NCBI GenBank assembly: GCA_900759045.1
Contig: CAAETU010000062.1
Span: 1 to 64,000 of the forward strand
Direction: 5' to 3'
Source of the DNA: an uncultured Collinsella sp.
GTDB taxonomy: Bacteria > Actinomycetota > Coriobacteriia > Coriobacteriales > Coriobacteriaceae
DNA length: 64,000 nucleotides
The notes beneath the pieces were generated by a model. It made no database searches and was not told the origin of the DNA. It worked only from the letters and a program-made list of their open reading frames with translations. Position numbers and translations under genes: made by a program. Below are positions 51,858-59,748 of this stretch, piece after piece (within the stretch, counting starts at the first letter, position 1; each line of letters starts with the position of its first letter).

Positions 51858-51977
51858 GGTAACCTCCGTGATAAGGGCGGCGCACAACGCGGGCCGCCGT
51901 GAACATATGGCGCTAACTATACCCTAGTCATACAATTCATTGACAGTTTGCAAAGAAACGCTGCAACCGGAGGAACC

Positions 51978-52991
51978 ATGGCATATCCCGTATTTGACCT
52001 ACACTGCGACACCGCCGACCGTATCGGCTGGGCCACACTCGATCTTGACCTGCGCTTTACCGCCGGCACCGACGGTTATTTCCCCGGCGACGAAACGCAT
52101 CCGCAGGATTTCGACCTTATCGAGGGCAACGCCTGCGCCATCTCGCTCGCAAAGATCGGCAACACGCCGTGGGCGCAGTGCTTCGCTACGTTTGTCCCCG
52201 ACGAGATTCCCACCGCCCACGCCGCGCGCTTCCAGGCGCAGATCATGGCGCATATGAGCGGCCAGGCAATGCTCAACCACGACCGCATGGTCAACGTGCG
52301 CAGCGCCGCTGATATTCGCCCTGCGCTCAAAGACGGCAAGGTCGCCTGCATCCACACCATCGAAAACGCCACGTTCTTTGCCGAGGACCCCGCGCTGATC
52401 GAGGTGCTCAAGAGCTTGGGCGTGCTTATGTCGTCACTCAGCTGGAACGCGCAGGGACCGCTCGCGAGCGGCCACGACACCCACGCCGGCCTCACCGCCG
52501 CCGGCATCGAGGCACTTACGCAGATGGAGCACGCCGGCATGGTACTCGACGTCTCCCACCTCAACGATGAGTGCTTTGACGAGGTTGTCGCCCACGCCAC
52601 GCGCCCCTTCGTCGCAAGCCACTCCAACTCCCGTGCGGTTTGCGGCGTCAAGCGCAACCTCACCGACGACCAGTTCCGCACCATTCGCGACATGGGCGGT
52701 ATCGTCGGCCTCAACTACTGCAGCGAGTTCCTTTCCAACGACGCAACCGACGAGACCGCCGCAGACGTCACCTTCGACCAGCTGGCGGCACATATCGAGC
52801 ACTGGCTCGACCTGGGCGGCGAAGATGTCATCGCGCTCGGCGGCGACTGGGACGGTGCCACGGTACCCGCTTTCCTCTCCGATGCCAGCAAGATGCCCAA
52901 GTTCCAGAACATGCTCTCCAAGCATTTTGGCAAGACCGTGATGCAAAAGCTCTGCAGCGACAACGCGCTTGCCTTCTTTGAGCGTTATTAA
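51978..52991 (+). CDS. Membrane-dipeptidase (renal dipeptidase) family peptidase
   Basis: A 337-residue zinc dipeptidase, family M19. FDLHCDTADR (about 6-15) gives the HxD ligands, CIHTIENATFF the bridging Glu (about 125-135), VLDVSHLND and ASHSNSRAVCG the two His ligands (about 186 and 215), and ALGGDWDG the catalytic-site Asp. These hydrolyse dipeptides, and sometimes beta-lactams or D-residues. No signal peptide, so it is probably cytoplasmic and serves peptide catabolism. GGAGG precedes ATG 51978. Divergent from the SlyD-like gene. Confidence 0.9.
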   Translation: MAYPVFDLHCDTADRIGWATLDLDLRFTAGTDGYFPGDETHPQDFDLIEGNACAISLAKIGNTPWAQCFATFVPDEIPTAHAARFQAQIMAHMSGQAMLNHDRMVNVRSAADIRPALKDGKVACIHTIENATFFAEDPALIEVLKSLGVLMSSLSWNAQGPLASGHDTHAGLTAAGIEALTQMEHAGMVLDVSHLNDECFDEVVAHATRPFVASHSNSRAVCGVKRNLTDDQFRTIRDMGGIVGLNYCSEFLSNDATDETAADVTFDQLAAHIEHWLDLGGEDVIALGGDWDGATVPAFLSDASKMPKFQNMLSKHFGKTVMQKLCSDNALAFFERY

Positions 52992-53007
52992 TTTCACATC
53001 CCTTGAG

Positions 53008-53043
53008 CGGGCCGGCATGCCGAACGGTCGACATGCCGGCCCG
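53008..53043 (+). terminator. GC-rich hairpin between dipeptidase and YgjP-like genes
   Basis: CGGGCCGGCATG (53008-53019) pairs perfectly with CATGCCGGCCCG (53032-53043). No T-run follows, so it may stabilise mRNA or pause polymerase just before the next SD. Confidence 0.45.
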
Positions 53044-53065
53044 TCCCCAATCTGAAGGACCGCTT

Positions 53066-53842
53066 TTGACGCAGCAGTTTACGATTTCCGTATCCCGACC
53101 GGATGGGACGCCCATCCCCGTCGTCGTTACCAAAAAGCGCGTCAAGAACCTCAACCTACGCGTCACATCGAGCGGTGAGGTCCACGCCAGCGCACCGCTC
53201 GGCGCCAGCCGCGAGCGTATCGAAGCGTTTGTGAAGCGCAACAACGCCTGGATTATCGGCCGACTTGCCCAGCGTGAGCAACGTCAGGCAACGTCACGAG
53301 AGCCACTCAGCCCCTCGTCCATCATTGCGCTTTGGGGCATGCCCATCACGGTACAGGACGCACTCGACCACAACTTTGCGTCACCCGCACCGCGACCCCA
53401 GCAGGCCACCTTCGCAAGTTTTATGGGTGCCGACAAGTCGAACGAACGCCCACAGGCCAAGCGGCTCGCAATCCTCGACGGTCTAACGTCCGACGAGCTC
53501 CAAGCCCACATCGACCAGCTCTATACGTCCGAGGTCACATCGGCGCTGCGCGATATTTTGCACGCGTACGAAATCGCAATGGGCGTCTCCGTTTCCCGCG
53601 TTTCCGTACGCAGCATGAAAACGCGTTGGGGCTCGTGCACGCCCAAATCCGGCGCCATTCGCATCGCACGAGAACTTGCCGGCTACCCCGTCGAATGCCT
53701 CGACATGGTTGTCGCCCACGAGCTCGTCCACTTGCTCGAGCCAAGCCACAATCAGCGGTTTCACGCCCTGCTCGACACGTACTGCCCCAACAATAGAGCT
53801 CTGTCGCAGCGACTCAAAAAACCGCCCGCCAACGAGCTTTAG
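53066..53842 (+). CDS. YgjP/DUF45-family metallopeptidase
   Basis: A 258-residue protein. The family segment is SRVSVRSMKTRWGSCTP (about 173-189) followed by ECLDMVVAHELVHLLEPSHNQRFHALL (about 211-237), where HELVH is the zinc-binding HExxH and a downstream His supplies the third ligand. Homologues are poorly characterised and often sit near restriction or repair loci; here it is between a dipeptidase and folB. TTG 53066 with AAGGA is the start; the longer frame enters the hairpin region. Confidence 0.83.
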   Translation: MTQQFTISVSRPDGTPIPVVVTKKRVKNLNLRVTSSGEVHASAPLGASRERIEAFVKRNNAWIIGRLAQREQRQATSREPLSPSSIIALWGMPITVQDALDHNFASPAPRPQQATFASFMGADKSNERPQAKRLAILDGLTSDELQAHIDQLYTSEVTSALRDILHAYEIAMGVSVSRVSVRSMKTRWGSCTPKSGAIRIARELAGYPVECLDMVVAHELVHLLEPSHNQRFHALLDTYCPNNRALSQRLKKPPANEL

Positions 53843-53848
53843 CGTCAG

Positions 53849-54334
53849 CTAGCGCACGCGCTCAATCTCGACGCCACAGCTTGCCAGGGGAAGACCGACG
53901 GGCGCCCAAGGCTTATCGAGCTTAACACGCACGCCAAGCAGCAAGGGATAACGACGTAGCAGCATCTGGGCCACACCCTCGGCTGCAGCCTCGATGAGCT
54001 TAAACGTATGCTCGCGCAGATAGCCATCGACATCGTGGCACACCGAGCCGTAATCAATAGAGGCATCCAGGTTATCGTGCTCCCCCGCCGCGCGCAGGTC
54101 GGCATAGAACACCAAGGACACGACAAACTTCTGCCCCAGGGCGTTTTCCTCGGGATACACGCCATGGTTGGCAAAGACCTCGAGACCATCGATAGTAATG
54201 CGGTCGGCATGGCGCAGGTCGTCATAGCTCACATGGGGCACCGCCGTTGCGGCGGAAATCTCGCCCCTGCCACGACGGGCAAGCTCGGCACCCTCGGTCT
54301 TGGTTGCATTCTCGGGCAGCTTTTTGTTAGTCAT
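53849..54334 (-). CDS. folB: Dihydroneopterin aldolase
   Basis: A 161-residue protein whose residues 43-161 form a dihydroneopterin aldolase: DRITIDGLEVFANHGVYPEE (about 44-63), ASIDYGSV (about 90-97) and a conserved Lys in RVKLDKPWAP (about 137-146). It splits 7,8-dihydroneopterin in folate synthesis. The first 40 residues are an extension of low order. It is the third gene of the folE-HD-folB run on the minus strand; folP and folK are not nearby. AAGGAG precedes the ATG. Confidence 0.87.
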   Translation of the reverse strand: MTNKKLPENATKTEGAELARRGRGEISAATAVPHVSYDDLRHADRITIDGLEVFANHGVYPEENALGQKFVVSLVFYADLRAAGEHDNLDASIDYGSVCHDVDGYLREHTFKLIEAAAEGVAQMLLRRYPLLLGVRVKLDKPWAPVGLPLASCGVEIERVR

Positions 54335-54377
54335 CGCGATCGTCTCCTTCGTTCAGAACCCCGACCGCGCATACCGA

Positions 54378-54959
54378 CTACACGCGAATCGACAGGTTCT
54401 TTTTATCATCGCTCCAGTTGCAGGCATTGCGCGCAGGGCATGCAAAGCAGGCGCGCGACGCTTTGTCGGCTGCATAGAGCAGACGCTCAAGCGGCTGGCT
54501 GTTCACGCGCAGCTTTCGATGGGCCAGAATGGCCGTCTTAATGGCTGCGGCATCTGCCGGCTCAAACGCCACGTCTTCGGGCATGCCGCCGAGAATCGCA
54601 TCGGCGACGCGTTCGCTTGCAACATCATGGGATATACCCGATTCATACTGTTCATCTTTGCCGATATCGTGAAGAAGTGCCGTGGCATAGATGACCTCGC
54701 GGTCAAATTTGAGCTCTTCCTCGAGATTCTTGATCCACATAATACGGGCGACATCCAGCAGATGGTCGATACCGTGGCGGCAAAAGATGCGCCCCGATTC
54801 CAACTGCGCAATGTTTCCCAGATGCCGCCGGAACAGTCCGTTGGCACAGATGTAATCAATGCGAAGCATGGCACCAAAGGGAGTCAGGCCCGAAGCCATA
54901 AAGCCGCGACGCGACGTTCCTTCATCGGTCTTCGATGCAAAGTCGTTGACGACTCTCAT
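54378..54959 (-). CDS. HD-domain phosphohydrolase inside the folate operon
   Basis: A 193-residue HD-superfamily protein. HGIDHLLDVARIMW (about 62-75) gives the first His, ATALLHDIGKDEQY (about 92-105) the HD pair, and AILAHRKLR a further His. The C terminus carries CFACPARNACNW, three Cys that could bind metal. It begins two bases after the folE stop, so it belongs with folate synthesis. Possible jobs are dephosphorylation of dihydroneopterin triphosphate, an open step in many bacteria, or nucleotide turnover; neither is shown. Confidence 0.75.
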   Translation of the reverse strand: MRVVNDFASKTDEGTSRRGFMASGLTPFGAMLRIDYICANGLFRRHLGNIAQLESGRIFCRHGIDHLLDVARIMWIKNLEEELKFDREVIYATALLHDIGKDEQYESGISHDVASERVADAILGGMPEDVAFEPADAAAIKTAILAHRKLRVNSQPLERLLYAADKASRACFACPARNACNWSDDKKNLSIRV

Positions 54960-54961
54960 GG

Positions 54962-55519
54962 TTAGCGGCCCAGCATCCTAAAGAATCGCTCCTCGAGCGA
55001 CGGATCGGTCTCAAAGACACCGCGACGAGCAAGCGTTACGGTCTTGGTACCGGGCTTTTGCACGCCGCGCATGGTCATGCACATATGCTCGGCTTCCATC
55101 AGCACGATTGCCCCTTGGGGGGCAAGATATTCCATGAGGGCATCGGCAACCTGTGTACACAGCTGCTCCTGCAGCTGCAGACGACGGGCATAGACCTCAA
55201 CCGTGCGAGCAAGCTTAGACAGACCCGCCACGCGGCCGTTAGGGATATAGCCGATCGCAGCCTTGCCATAAAACGGCAGCAGATGGTGCTCGCACAGCGA
55301 GTAAAACGTGATGTCGCGCTCGATAACTAAATCGTTCGAAGCGACGGCAAAAGTTTTGGACAGGTGCTCCTCAGCGCTCTGGTCCATGCCGCCGGCAATC
55401 TCGCCATACATACGGGCGACGCGTGCCGGCGTCTCCAGCAGGCCCTCACGAGTTGGGTCCTCGCCTATGCCCTCAAGCAACAGCTTTATGGCGGTCTCAA
55501 CTTTTTCCTGATCGACCAT
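54962..55519 (-). CDS. folE: GTP cyclohydrolase I
   Basis: A 185-residue enzyme that turns GTP into 7,8-dihydroneopterin triphosphate and formate, the first step of folate synthesis. The zinc site is in YSLCEHHLLPFYG (about 73-85) and MCMTMRGVQKPGTKT (about 145-159); GIGEDPTREGLLETPARVARMY (about 17-38) and the conserved VAGLSKLAR also match. Length is typical. First gene of folE-HD-folB. On the other side lies nrdG, separated by 66 bases. Confidence 0.95.
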   Translation of the reverse strand: MVDQEKVETAIKLLLEGIGEDPTREGLLETPARVARMYGEIAGGMDQSAEEHLSKTFAVASNDLVIERDITFYSLCEHHLLPFYGKAAIGYIPNGRVAGLSKLARTVEVYARRLQLQEQLCTQVADALMEYLAPQGAIVLMEAEHMCMTMRGVQKPGTKTVTLARRGVFETDPSLEERFFRMLGR

Positions 55520-55585
55520 CTAGGCCTCACTCTTCCGATTTTGCGTTCGCGCTATGGTACCACGCCCTCCGGCATCGGCCACAAG

Positions 55586-56167
55586 CTACATAGTATGGGT
55601 CGAATAGACCGGATCGTCTCGCCAAAGCTCCACAGCATCGCAAAGCGAAACGCCCTCGCGCGCGGCACGAGTGCGCGTGGCGTTCATGTCGATCACCCGC
55701 TGATTACTCGAACCCCTAAAACGCAAGGAGATATCGTACAGGTCTTGAACGAACGGGCCGTCCACCAACATATCGAGGCAGGCAAGGATACGGTCCGTCA
55801 CCTCGGTATGATGACGGCCGCCCGGCATAAGTTCCTCGAGCACGTCGCCGGTAAAGCACCAAATGGTCTTCCCCGACTCCACAGGATAGGTCGCACGCAC
55901 GCGTTCGATAAAGTCAACGAGACTCGCCTGATTCTCGGGCTCCATAGGCTCGCCACCCAGAATCGTCAGGCCATCAATAAAGGGATGGTCGAGACTCTCG
56001 ATAATCTTGTCCTCGACGGCACGGTCGAACGGTTCACCCGCGGCAAAGTCCCACGCGACGGAGTTAAAGCAATTTTTGCACCCGCGACGGCACCCGCTCA
56101 CAAACAGAGAAGTACGAACACCTTCCCCATCAGCAATGTCGAAATACTTAATGTTCGCGTAGTTCAT
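55586..56167 (-). CDS. nrdG: Anaerobic ribonucleotide reductase activating protein (radical SAM)
   Basis: A 193-residue radical SAM enzyme that installs the glycyl radical on NrdD. CRRGCKNCF (26-34) is the CxxxCxxC [4Fe-4S] motif; GLTILGGEPM (about 66-75) binds SAM. Length is slightly above the E. coli enzyme. ATG 56167 follows GGGAGAG. It lies 427 bases downstream of nrdD on the same strand, with two large palindromes between them, so it may have separate expression. Confidence 0.92.
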   Translation of the reverse strand: MNYANIKYFDIADGEGVRTSLFVSGCRRGCKNCFNSVAWDFAAGEPFDRAVEDKIIESLDHPFIDGLTILGGEPMEPENQASLVDFIERVRATYPVESGKTIWCFTGDVLEELMPGGRHHTEVTDRILACLDMLVDGPFVQDLYDISLRFRGSSNQRVIDMNATRTRAAREGVSLCDAVELWRDDPVYSTHTM

Positions 56168-56182
56168 AGGTAACTCTCCCGG

Positions 56183-56266
56183 GAGGCCGGGGCATATCAT
56201 CCCGTCCTCAAACATTCTCGGCCTGCGGCCTGCGAAACTGCGGGCGGGACGATATGTCCCGGCCTC
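56183..56266. repeat. Palindrome in the nrdG leader
   Basis: 56183-56204 (GAGGCCGGGGCATATCATCC...) pairs with 56245-56266 (CGGGACGATATGTCCCGG...) over 22 bases with two transitions that become G-U pairs in RNA. An inner GGCC-TGC-GGCC hairpin lies in the loop. It ends 16 bases from the nrdG ATG. Confidence 0.7.
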
Positions 56267-56401
56267 ATGCAAAGGTTAACTCAATGAACGAAGCGAACAT
56301 CGAGTATAGGGTTCGAGGTCTAATAAAAACTTTGTTGCAGCTCAACCGTCATCGCAAGTAAATCGCAGCTGCAGCTCGAATTATTTCCGCTAAGAACTTC
56401 G

Positions 56402-56626
56402 AGAAGTGAGCAGACCGCATGCTGCATCTCAACTACGTCAACTTGGCTGAACCGAGAGGGCCGCTTGGGCTTTTGCTCGATATGAGTTCCGCACGCAAAG
56501 AAGGCCACTTAATGTGGCCTTCGTCTTGCGCAGGACTGTCCGAAATAGCGAGCAAATGCCCAAGCGGCCCTCTCGGTTCAGCCCCGGAGCGGTATTAGAG
56601 ATGCAGCACGCGGTCGCGGATCTCCT
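56402..56626. repeat. Inverted duplication spanning the 3' end of nrdD
   Basis: The left arm 56445-56479 is the inverse of 56549-56583 with a single mismatch over 35 bases (GGCTGAACCGAGAGGGCC...). Beyond 14 diverged bases of equal length, GACCGCATGCTGCATCTC (56413-56430) matches the inverse of the nrdD C-terminal codons (56598-56615) with one mismatch. A terminator sits in the centre. Confidence 0.8.
56495..56521 (-). terminator. nrdD terminator inside the inverted duplication
   Basis: AAGGCCAC (56501-56508) pairs with GTGGCCTT (56514-56521) around five bases, and on the minus strand CTTTGCG follows. It lies 75 bases after the nrdD stop. Confidence 0.6.
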
Positions 56627-58817
56627 CGGTTCGACCCTGGTTCCAGAATTGAGTACCAATGTAGCCACACGTACGACGGGCGACGTTCATCTTCTCCTGA
56701 TCGCGGTTGCCGCAGTTGGGGCACTCCCACACCAGTTTGCCATCATCCTCGACAATCTTGATCTCGCCGTCGTAGCCGCACACCTGGCAGTAATCGCTCT
56801 TGGTGTTGAGCTCGGCGTACATGATGTTGTCGTAGATGTACTGCATCACGCGAATGACAGCCTTAAGGTTGTCCTGCATGTTAGGAACCTCGACGTAGGA
56901 GATGGCACCGCCCGGCGAAAGCTGCTGGAACATGCCCTCAAACTTGAGCTTATCGAAAGCATCAATCTCCTCGGACACATGGACGTGGTAGCTGTTGGTA
57001 ATGTAGCCCTTGTCCGTCACACCCGGAATAATGCCAAAACGGCGCTGCAGGCACTTGGCGAACTTGTAGGTCGTCGACTCAAGCGGGGTGCCGTACAGCG
57101 AGAAGTCGATATCGCTTTCGGCCTTCCACTCGGCGCATTTGTCGTTCATGTGCTGCATGACGGCCATGGCAAACGGCGTGCCTTCCTTCTCGGTGTGGCT
57201 GTGGCCCGTCATGTACTTGACGCACTCATACAGACCGGCATACCCCAGGCTGATGGTGGAATAGCCGCCCACGAGCAGTTTGTCGATCGTCTCGCCCTTC
57301 TTAAGGCGCGCCAGGGCGCCGTACTGCCACAGAATCGGTGCGGCATCCGAAAGCGTGCCCATCAGGCGCTCATGACGGCACAGCAGGGCACGATGGCACA
57401 GCTCAAGGCGCTCGTCGAAGATCTTCCAGAACTTGTCCATGTCCTGATGCGAGCTCAGTGCGACATCGGGCAGGTTGATGGTCACAACACCCTGGTTAAA
57501 GCGGCCATAGTACTTAGGTTTGGTCGGGTCATAGTTCAGCGCGTTGGCAACATTGTTAAAGCCGTTGCCCGAACGGTCGGGCGTCAGGAAGCTGCGGCAA
57601 CCCATGCAGGTGTAGCAATCGCCATTGCCGGCGGTCTCACCCTTAGACAGCTTGAGCTCACGCATCTTCTTCTCAGAGATGTAGTCGGGCACCATGCGCT
57701 TGGCGGTGCACTTGGCAGCCAGCTGGGTCAGGTAGAAGTACGGGGAATTCTCGTGAACGTTATCGTCCTCGAGCACGTAGATAAGCTTGGGGAATGCCGG
57801 GGTAATCCACACGCCGGCCTCGTTCTTAACGCCCTCGTAGCGCTGGCGAAGCGTCTCCTCCACGATCATGGCAAGGTCGTGCTTCTCCTGAGGCGTACGG
57901 GCCTCGTTGAGATACATAAAGACCGTCACGAACGGCGCCTGGCCATTCGTGGTCATAAGGGTCACGACCTGATACTGAATCGTCTGGACGCCGCGACGGA
58001 TCTCGTCACGCAGACGGTCCTCAACGACCTCACGGACCTTCTCGGCAGACGCAGAGACGCCAAGCTCCTCGAGCTCGCGGGCAACCTCGCCGCGAATCTT
58101 TTGACGGCTCACCTCGACAAACGGAGCCAGGTGGGTCAGCGAAATCGACTGACCGCCATACTGGGAAGAGGCGACCTGGGCGATAATCTGCGTCGCGATA
58201 TTGCAAGCAGTCGAGAAGCTGTGCGGCTTCTCGATCAGCGTGCCCGAGATAACGGTGCCGTTCTGGAGCATATCCTCCAGGTTCACCAGGTCACAGTTAT
58301 GCATGTGCTGGGCGAAGTAGTCCGAATCGTGGAAGTGAATCAGGCCCTCGTTGTGGGCATCCACGATCTCCTGGGGCAGCAGCACACGCTGCGTCAGGTC
58401 CTTGGAAATCTCGCCGGCCATGTAGTCGCGCTGAACGGAGTTGACGGTCGGGTTCTTGTTGGAGTTCTCCTGCTTGACCTCTTCGTTATTGCACTCAATC
58501 AGCGACAGGATCTTGTCATCGGTCGTGTTCTTTTGGCGCTTCAGGCTCTGAACATAGCGGTAGATGATGTAGTGGCGAGCGACCTCGTAGCAGTCGAGAC
58601 GCATAATCTCGTCCTCGACCAGATCCTGGATCTCCTCGACCGATACGGTGTGGCCGGCCTTCTCACATGCCTCGGCGACGTTTTGTGCCGCATAGATCAC
58701 CTGGCGGTCGGTAAGGCGAGAGCCTTCCTCGACCTCCAAGTTTGCGGCGCGGATCGCATTGACGATCTTATCGATGTCAAAGGTAACCTCGGTGCCGCTG
58801 CGCTTGATGATCTTCAT
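56595..58817 (-). CDS. nrdD: Anaerobic ribonucleoside-triphosphate reductase
   Basis: A 740-residue class III reductase making dNTPs with formate in the absence of oxygen. An ATP-cone (MKIIKRSGTEVTFDIDKIVNAI, about 1-95) gives allosteric control, followed by the ten-stranded barrel with HFHDSDYFAQHMHNCDL and YTCMGCRSFL. The C-terminal zinc ribbon has CQVCG and CPNCG, and RRTCGYIGTQFWN carries the glycyl-radical Gly near 718. Full length. ATG 58817 follows AGAGGCA. Controlled by two NrdR boxes about 230 bases upstream. Confidence 0.95.
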   Translation of the reverse strand: MKIIKRSGTEVTFDIDKIVNAIRAANLEVEEGSRLTDRQVIYAAQNVAEACEKAGHTVSVEEIQDLVEDEIMRLDCYEVARHYIIYRYVQSLKRQKNTTDDKILSLIECNNEEVKQENSNKNPTVNSVQRDYMAGEISKDLTQRVLLPQEIVDAHNEGLIHFHDSDYFAQHMHNCDLVNLEDMLQNGTVISGTLIEKPHSFSTACNIATQIIAQVASSQYGGQSISLTHLAPFVEVSRQKIRGEVARELEELGVSASAEKVREVVEDRLRDEIRRGVQTIQYQVVTLMTTNGQAPFVTVFMYLNEARTPQEKHDLAMIVEETLRQRYEGVKNEAGVWITPAFPKLIYVLEDDNVHENSPYFYLTQLAAKCTAKRMVPDYISEKKMRELKLSKGETAGNGDCYTCMGCRSFLTPDRSGNGFNNVANALNYDPTKPKYYGRFNQGVVTINLPDVALSSHQDMDKFWKIFDERLELCHRALLCRHERLMGTLSDAAPILWQYGALARLKKGETIDKLLVGGYSTISLGYAGLYECVKYMTGHSHTEKEGTPFAMAVMQHMNDKCAEWKAESDIDFSLYGTPLESTTYKFAKCLQRRFGIIPGVTDKGYITNSYHVHVSEEIDAFDKLKFEGMFQQLSPGGAISYVEVPNMQDNLKAVIRVMQYIYDNIMYAELNTKSDYCQVCGYDGEIKIVEDDGKLVWECPNCGNRDQEKMNVARRTCGYIGTQFWNQGRTEEIRDRVLHL

Positions 58818-59043
58818 CCTCTTGCCTCTTTCGCATCGTAGCCTCATTGCGCTTCAGAGCCAAACGATGCCCGGCAGGGCTTACCCTGTCTTGCGGCGCC
58901 GTCGCGCAATCTGTGTTTTCGATAACCATAGGCCCTCATGCGGACAATCCTCGCAGCCAATCAAGGGGCTCAAAGATCCATCCAAATAATGGGGCGAATA
59001 AGGTTCTCGTTCTCTGTCCGCCATCTATCATACGACAAAGAGG

Positions 59044-59091
59044 CATCTATATCCTGTATTCTTTTTTTAGGTCAAACACAACATATAGTGT
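59044..59091 (-). promoter_or_regulatory. nrdD promoter with two NrdR boxes
   Basis: ACACAACATATAGTGT (59076-59091) matches the NrdR consensus acaCwATATatwGtgt at 15 of 16 positions, and a weaker box with CTATAT core lies at 59044-59059, exactly 32 bases (three helical turns) away as NrdR pairs usually are. On the minus strand TTGACC (59075-59070), 18 bases, TATAGA (59051-59046) form the promoter, so the -10 lies within the second box and the -35 directly beside the first. The leader is about 220 bases. nrdR itself is not in the window. Confidence 0.85.
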
Positions 59092-59099
59092 TTCAGCAG

Positions 59100-59410
59100 G
59101 TCAAAGCAATTGGTCAATTTGCAGACGCATTATAAATGAAGGCCTCTTGGCAGACTGCTAAAACGTTATCAACCCAACTACCTGCACAGCAGTTTTGAAA
59201 CCCCCTCAACCGTGCCGCCGCCAAATAGCACCAAAACCAAGCTGCTCGCGCCAAAAGAATCCAAAAGATTGTCCTTGACCAACATGTTGCGGTCATGATG
59301 GGCCAGGACACATGCAATCTGCCGGCACCCCTACGGGATACAAGGACCATCGCGTACGGACCTTGGATCAATATTTGATGACTTATTTGGCGGCGCGCTT
59401 GGTGGCAAAA
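59100..59410. other. Non-coding stretch between nrdD promoter and the tRNA pair
   Basis: No gene with an SD. On the minus strand 59178-59285 reads as a 35-residue fragment (MLVKDNLLDSFGASS, then LVLVLFGGGTVEGVSKLLCR) that looks more protein-like than its surroundings, but it has no SD and no upstream continuation; it could be a gene remnant. Otherwise nothing recognised. Confidence 0.3.
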
Positions 59411-59440
59411 AACAAAACAGCCCAGAGGACATAGCCTCTG
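59411..59440 (-). terminator. Terminator of the Gly-Val tRNA transcript
   Basis: CAGAGG (59423-59428) pairs with CCTCTG (59435-59440); on the minus strand it is followed by GGCTGTTTTGTTTTTTG. Confidence 0.75.
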
Positions 59441-59453
59441 AGCTGCGAACATT

Positions 59454-59528
59454 TGGTGGGCGTTAGAAGATTTGAACTTCTGACCTCTTCCGTGTCAGGG
59501 AAGCGCTCTCCCCCTGAGCTAAACGCCC
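59454..59528 (-). tRNA. tRNA-Val (GAC)
   Basis: A 75-base cloverleaf on the minus strand: acceptor GGGCGTT with AACGCCC, anticodon loop CTGACAC between CTTCC and GGAAG, TTCAAAT T-loop, CCA encoded. Downstream member of a Gly-Val pair. Confidence 0.95.
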
Positions 59529-59531
59529 AAA

Positions 59532-59607
59532 TGGAGCGGACAACGGGGCTCGAACCCGCGACCCCAACCTTGGCAAGGTTGTGCTCTACCAACTGAGCCA
59601 TGTCCGC
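59532..59607 (-). tRNA. tRNA-Gly (GCC), copy 1
   Basis: A 76-base cloverleaf: acceptor GCGGACA with TGTCCGC, anticodon loop TTGCCAA between CAACC and GGTTG, T-loop TTCGAGC, CCA encoded. Identical to copies 2 and 3 over its whole length by eye. First gene of the Gly-Val transcript. Confidence 0.96.
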
Positions 59608-59619
59608 TTACGAGGATTA

Positions 59620-59668
59620 ATCTTACGTGATGCCCGCATCCTATGCAAGAACTTTTTTTGAAAAGTTT
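59620..59668 (-). promoter_or_regulatory. tRNA-Gly copy 1 promoter with A/T palindrome
   Basis: On the minus strand TTGCAT (59648-59643), 17 bases, TAAGAT (59625-59620), 13 bases before the tRNA 5' end. Directly upstream is AAAACTTTTCAAAAAAAGTT, an A/T-rich palindrome like the one at tRNA-Gly copy 3, positioned as an UP element. Confidence 0.7.
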
Positions 59669-59748
59669 TGCGACGCCCTCGCGAACCTCGCGAAGACATC
59701 AGCCACCACGGAAGGCGCAGGCAAACGCAAACTCGCCGCAAGAGGCCC

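Larger units (their letters stand above)
56168..56594 (-). other. nrdD-nrdG intergenic region rich in palindromes
   Basis: A 427-base gap holding two structures. One is an imperfect palindrome in the nrdG leader (56183-56204 against 56245-56266). The other is a large inverted duplication (about 56402-56481 against 56547-56626) centred on a terminator hairpin; its right arm includes the last codons of nrdD. The middle (56290-56400) contains GCAGCTGCAGCTCGAA-type short palindromes and no ORF. Confidence 0.7.

Noticed and set aside
56514..58841. 775-codon open frame on the plus strand opposite nrdD
   Set aside because: It is the mirror of a highly conserved coding gene in GC-rich DNA; it has no SD and no recognisable domain.
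59178..59285. 35-codon protein on the minus strand
   Set aside because: Protein-like text but no SD or conserved context; mentioned only as a possible remnant.
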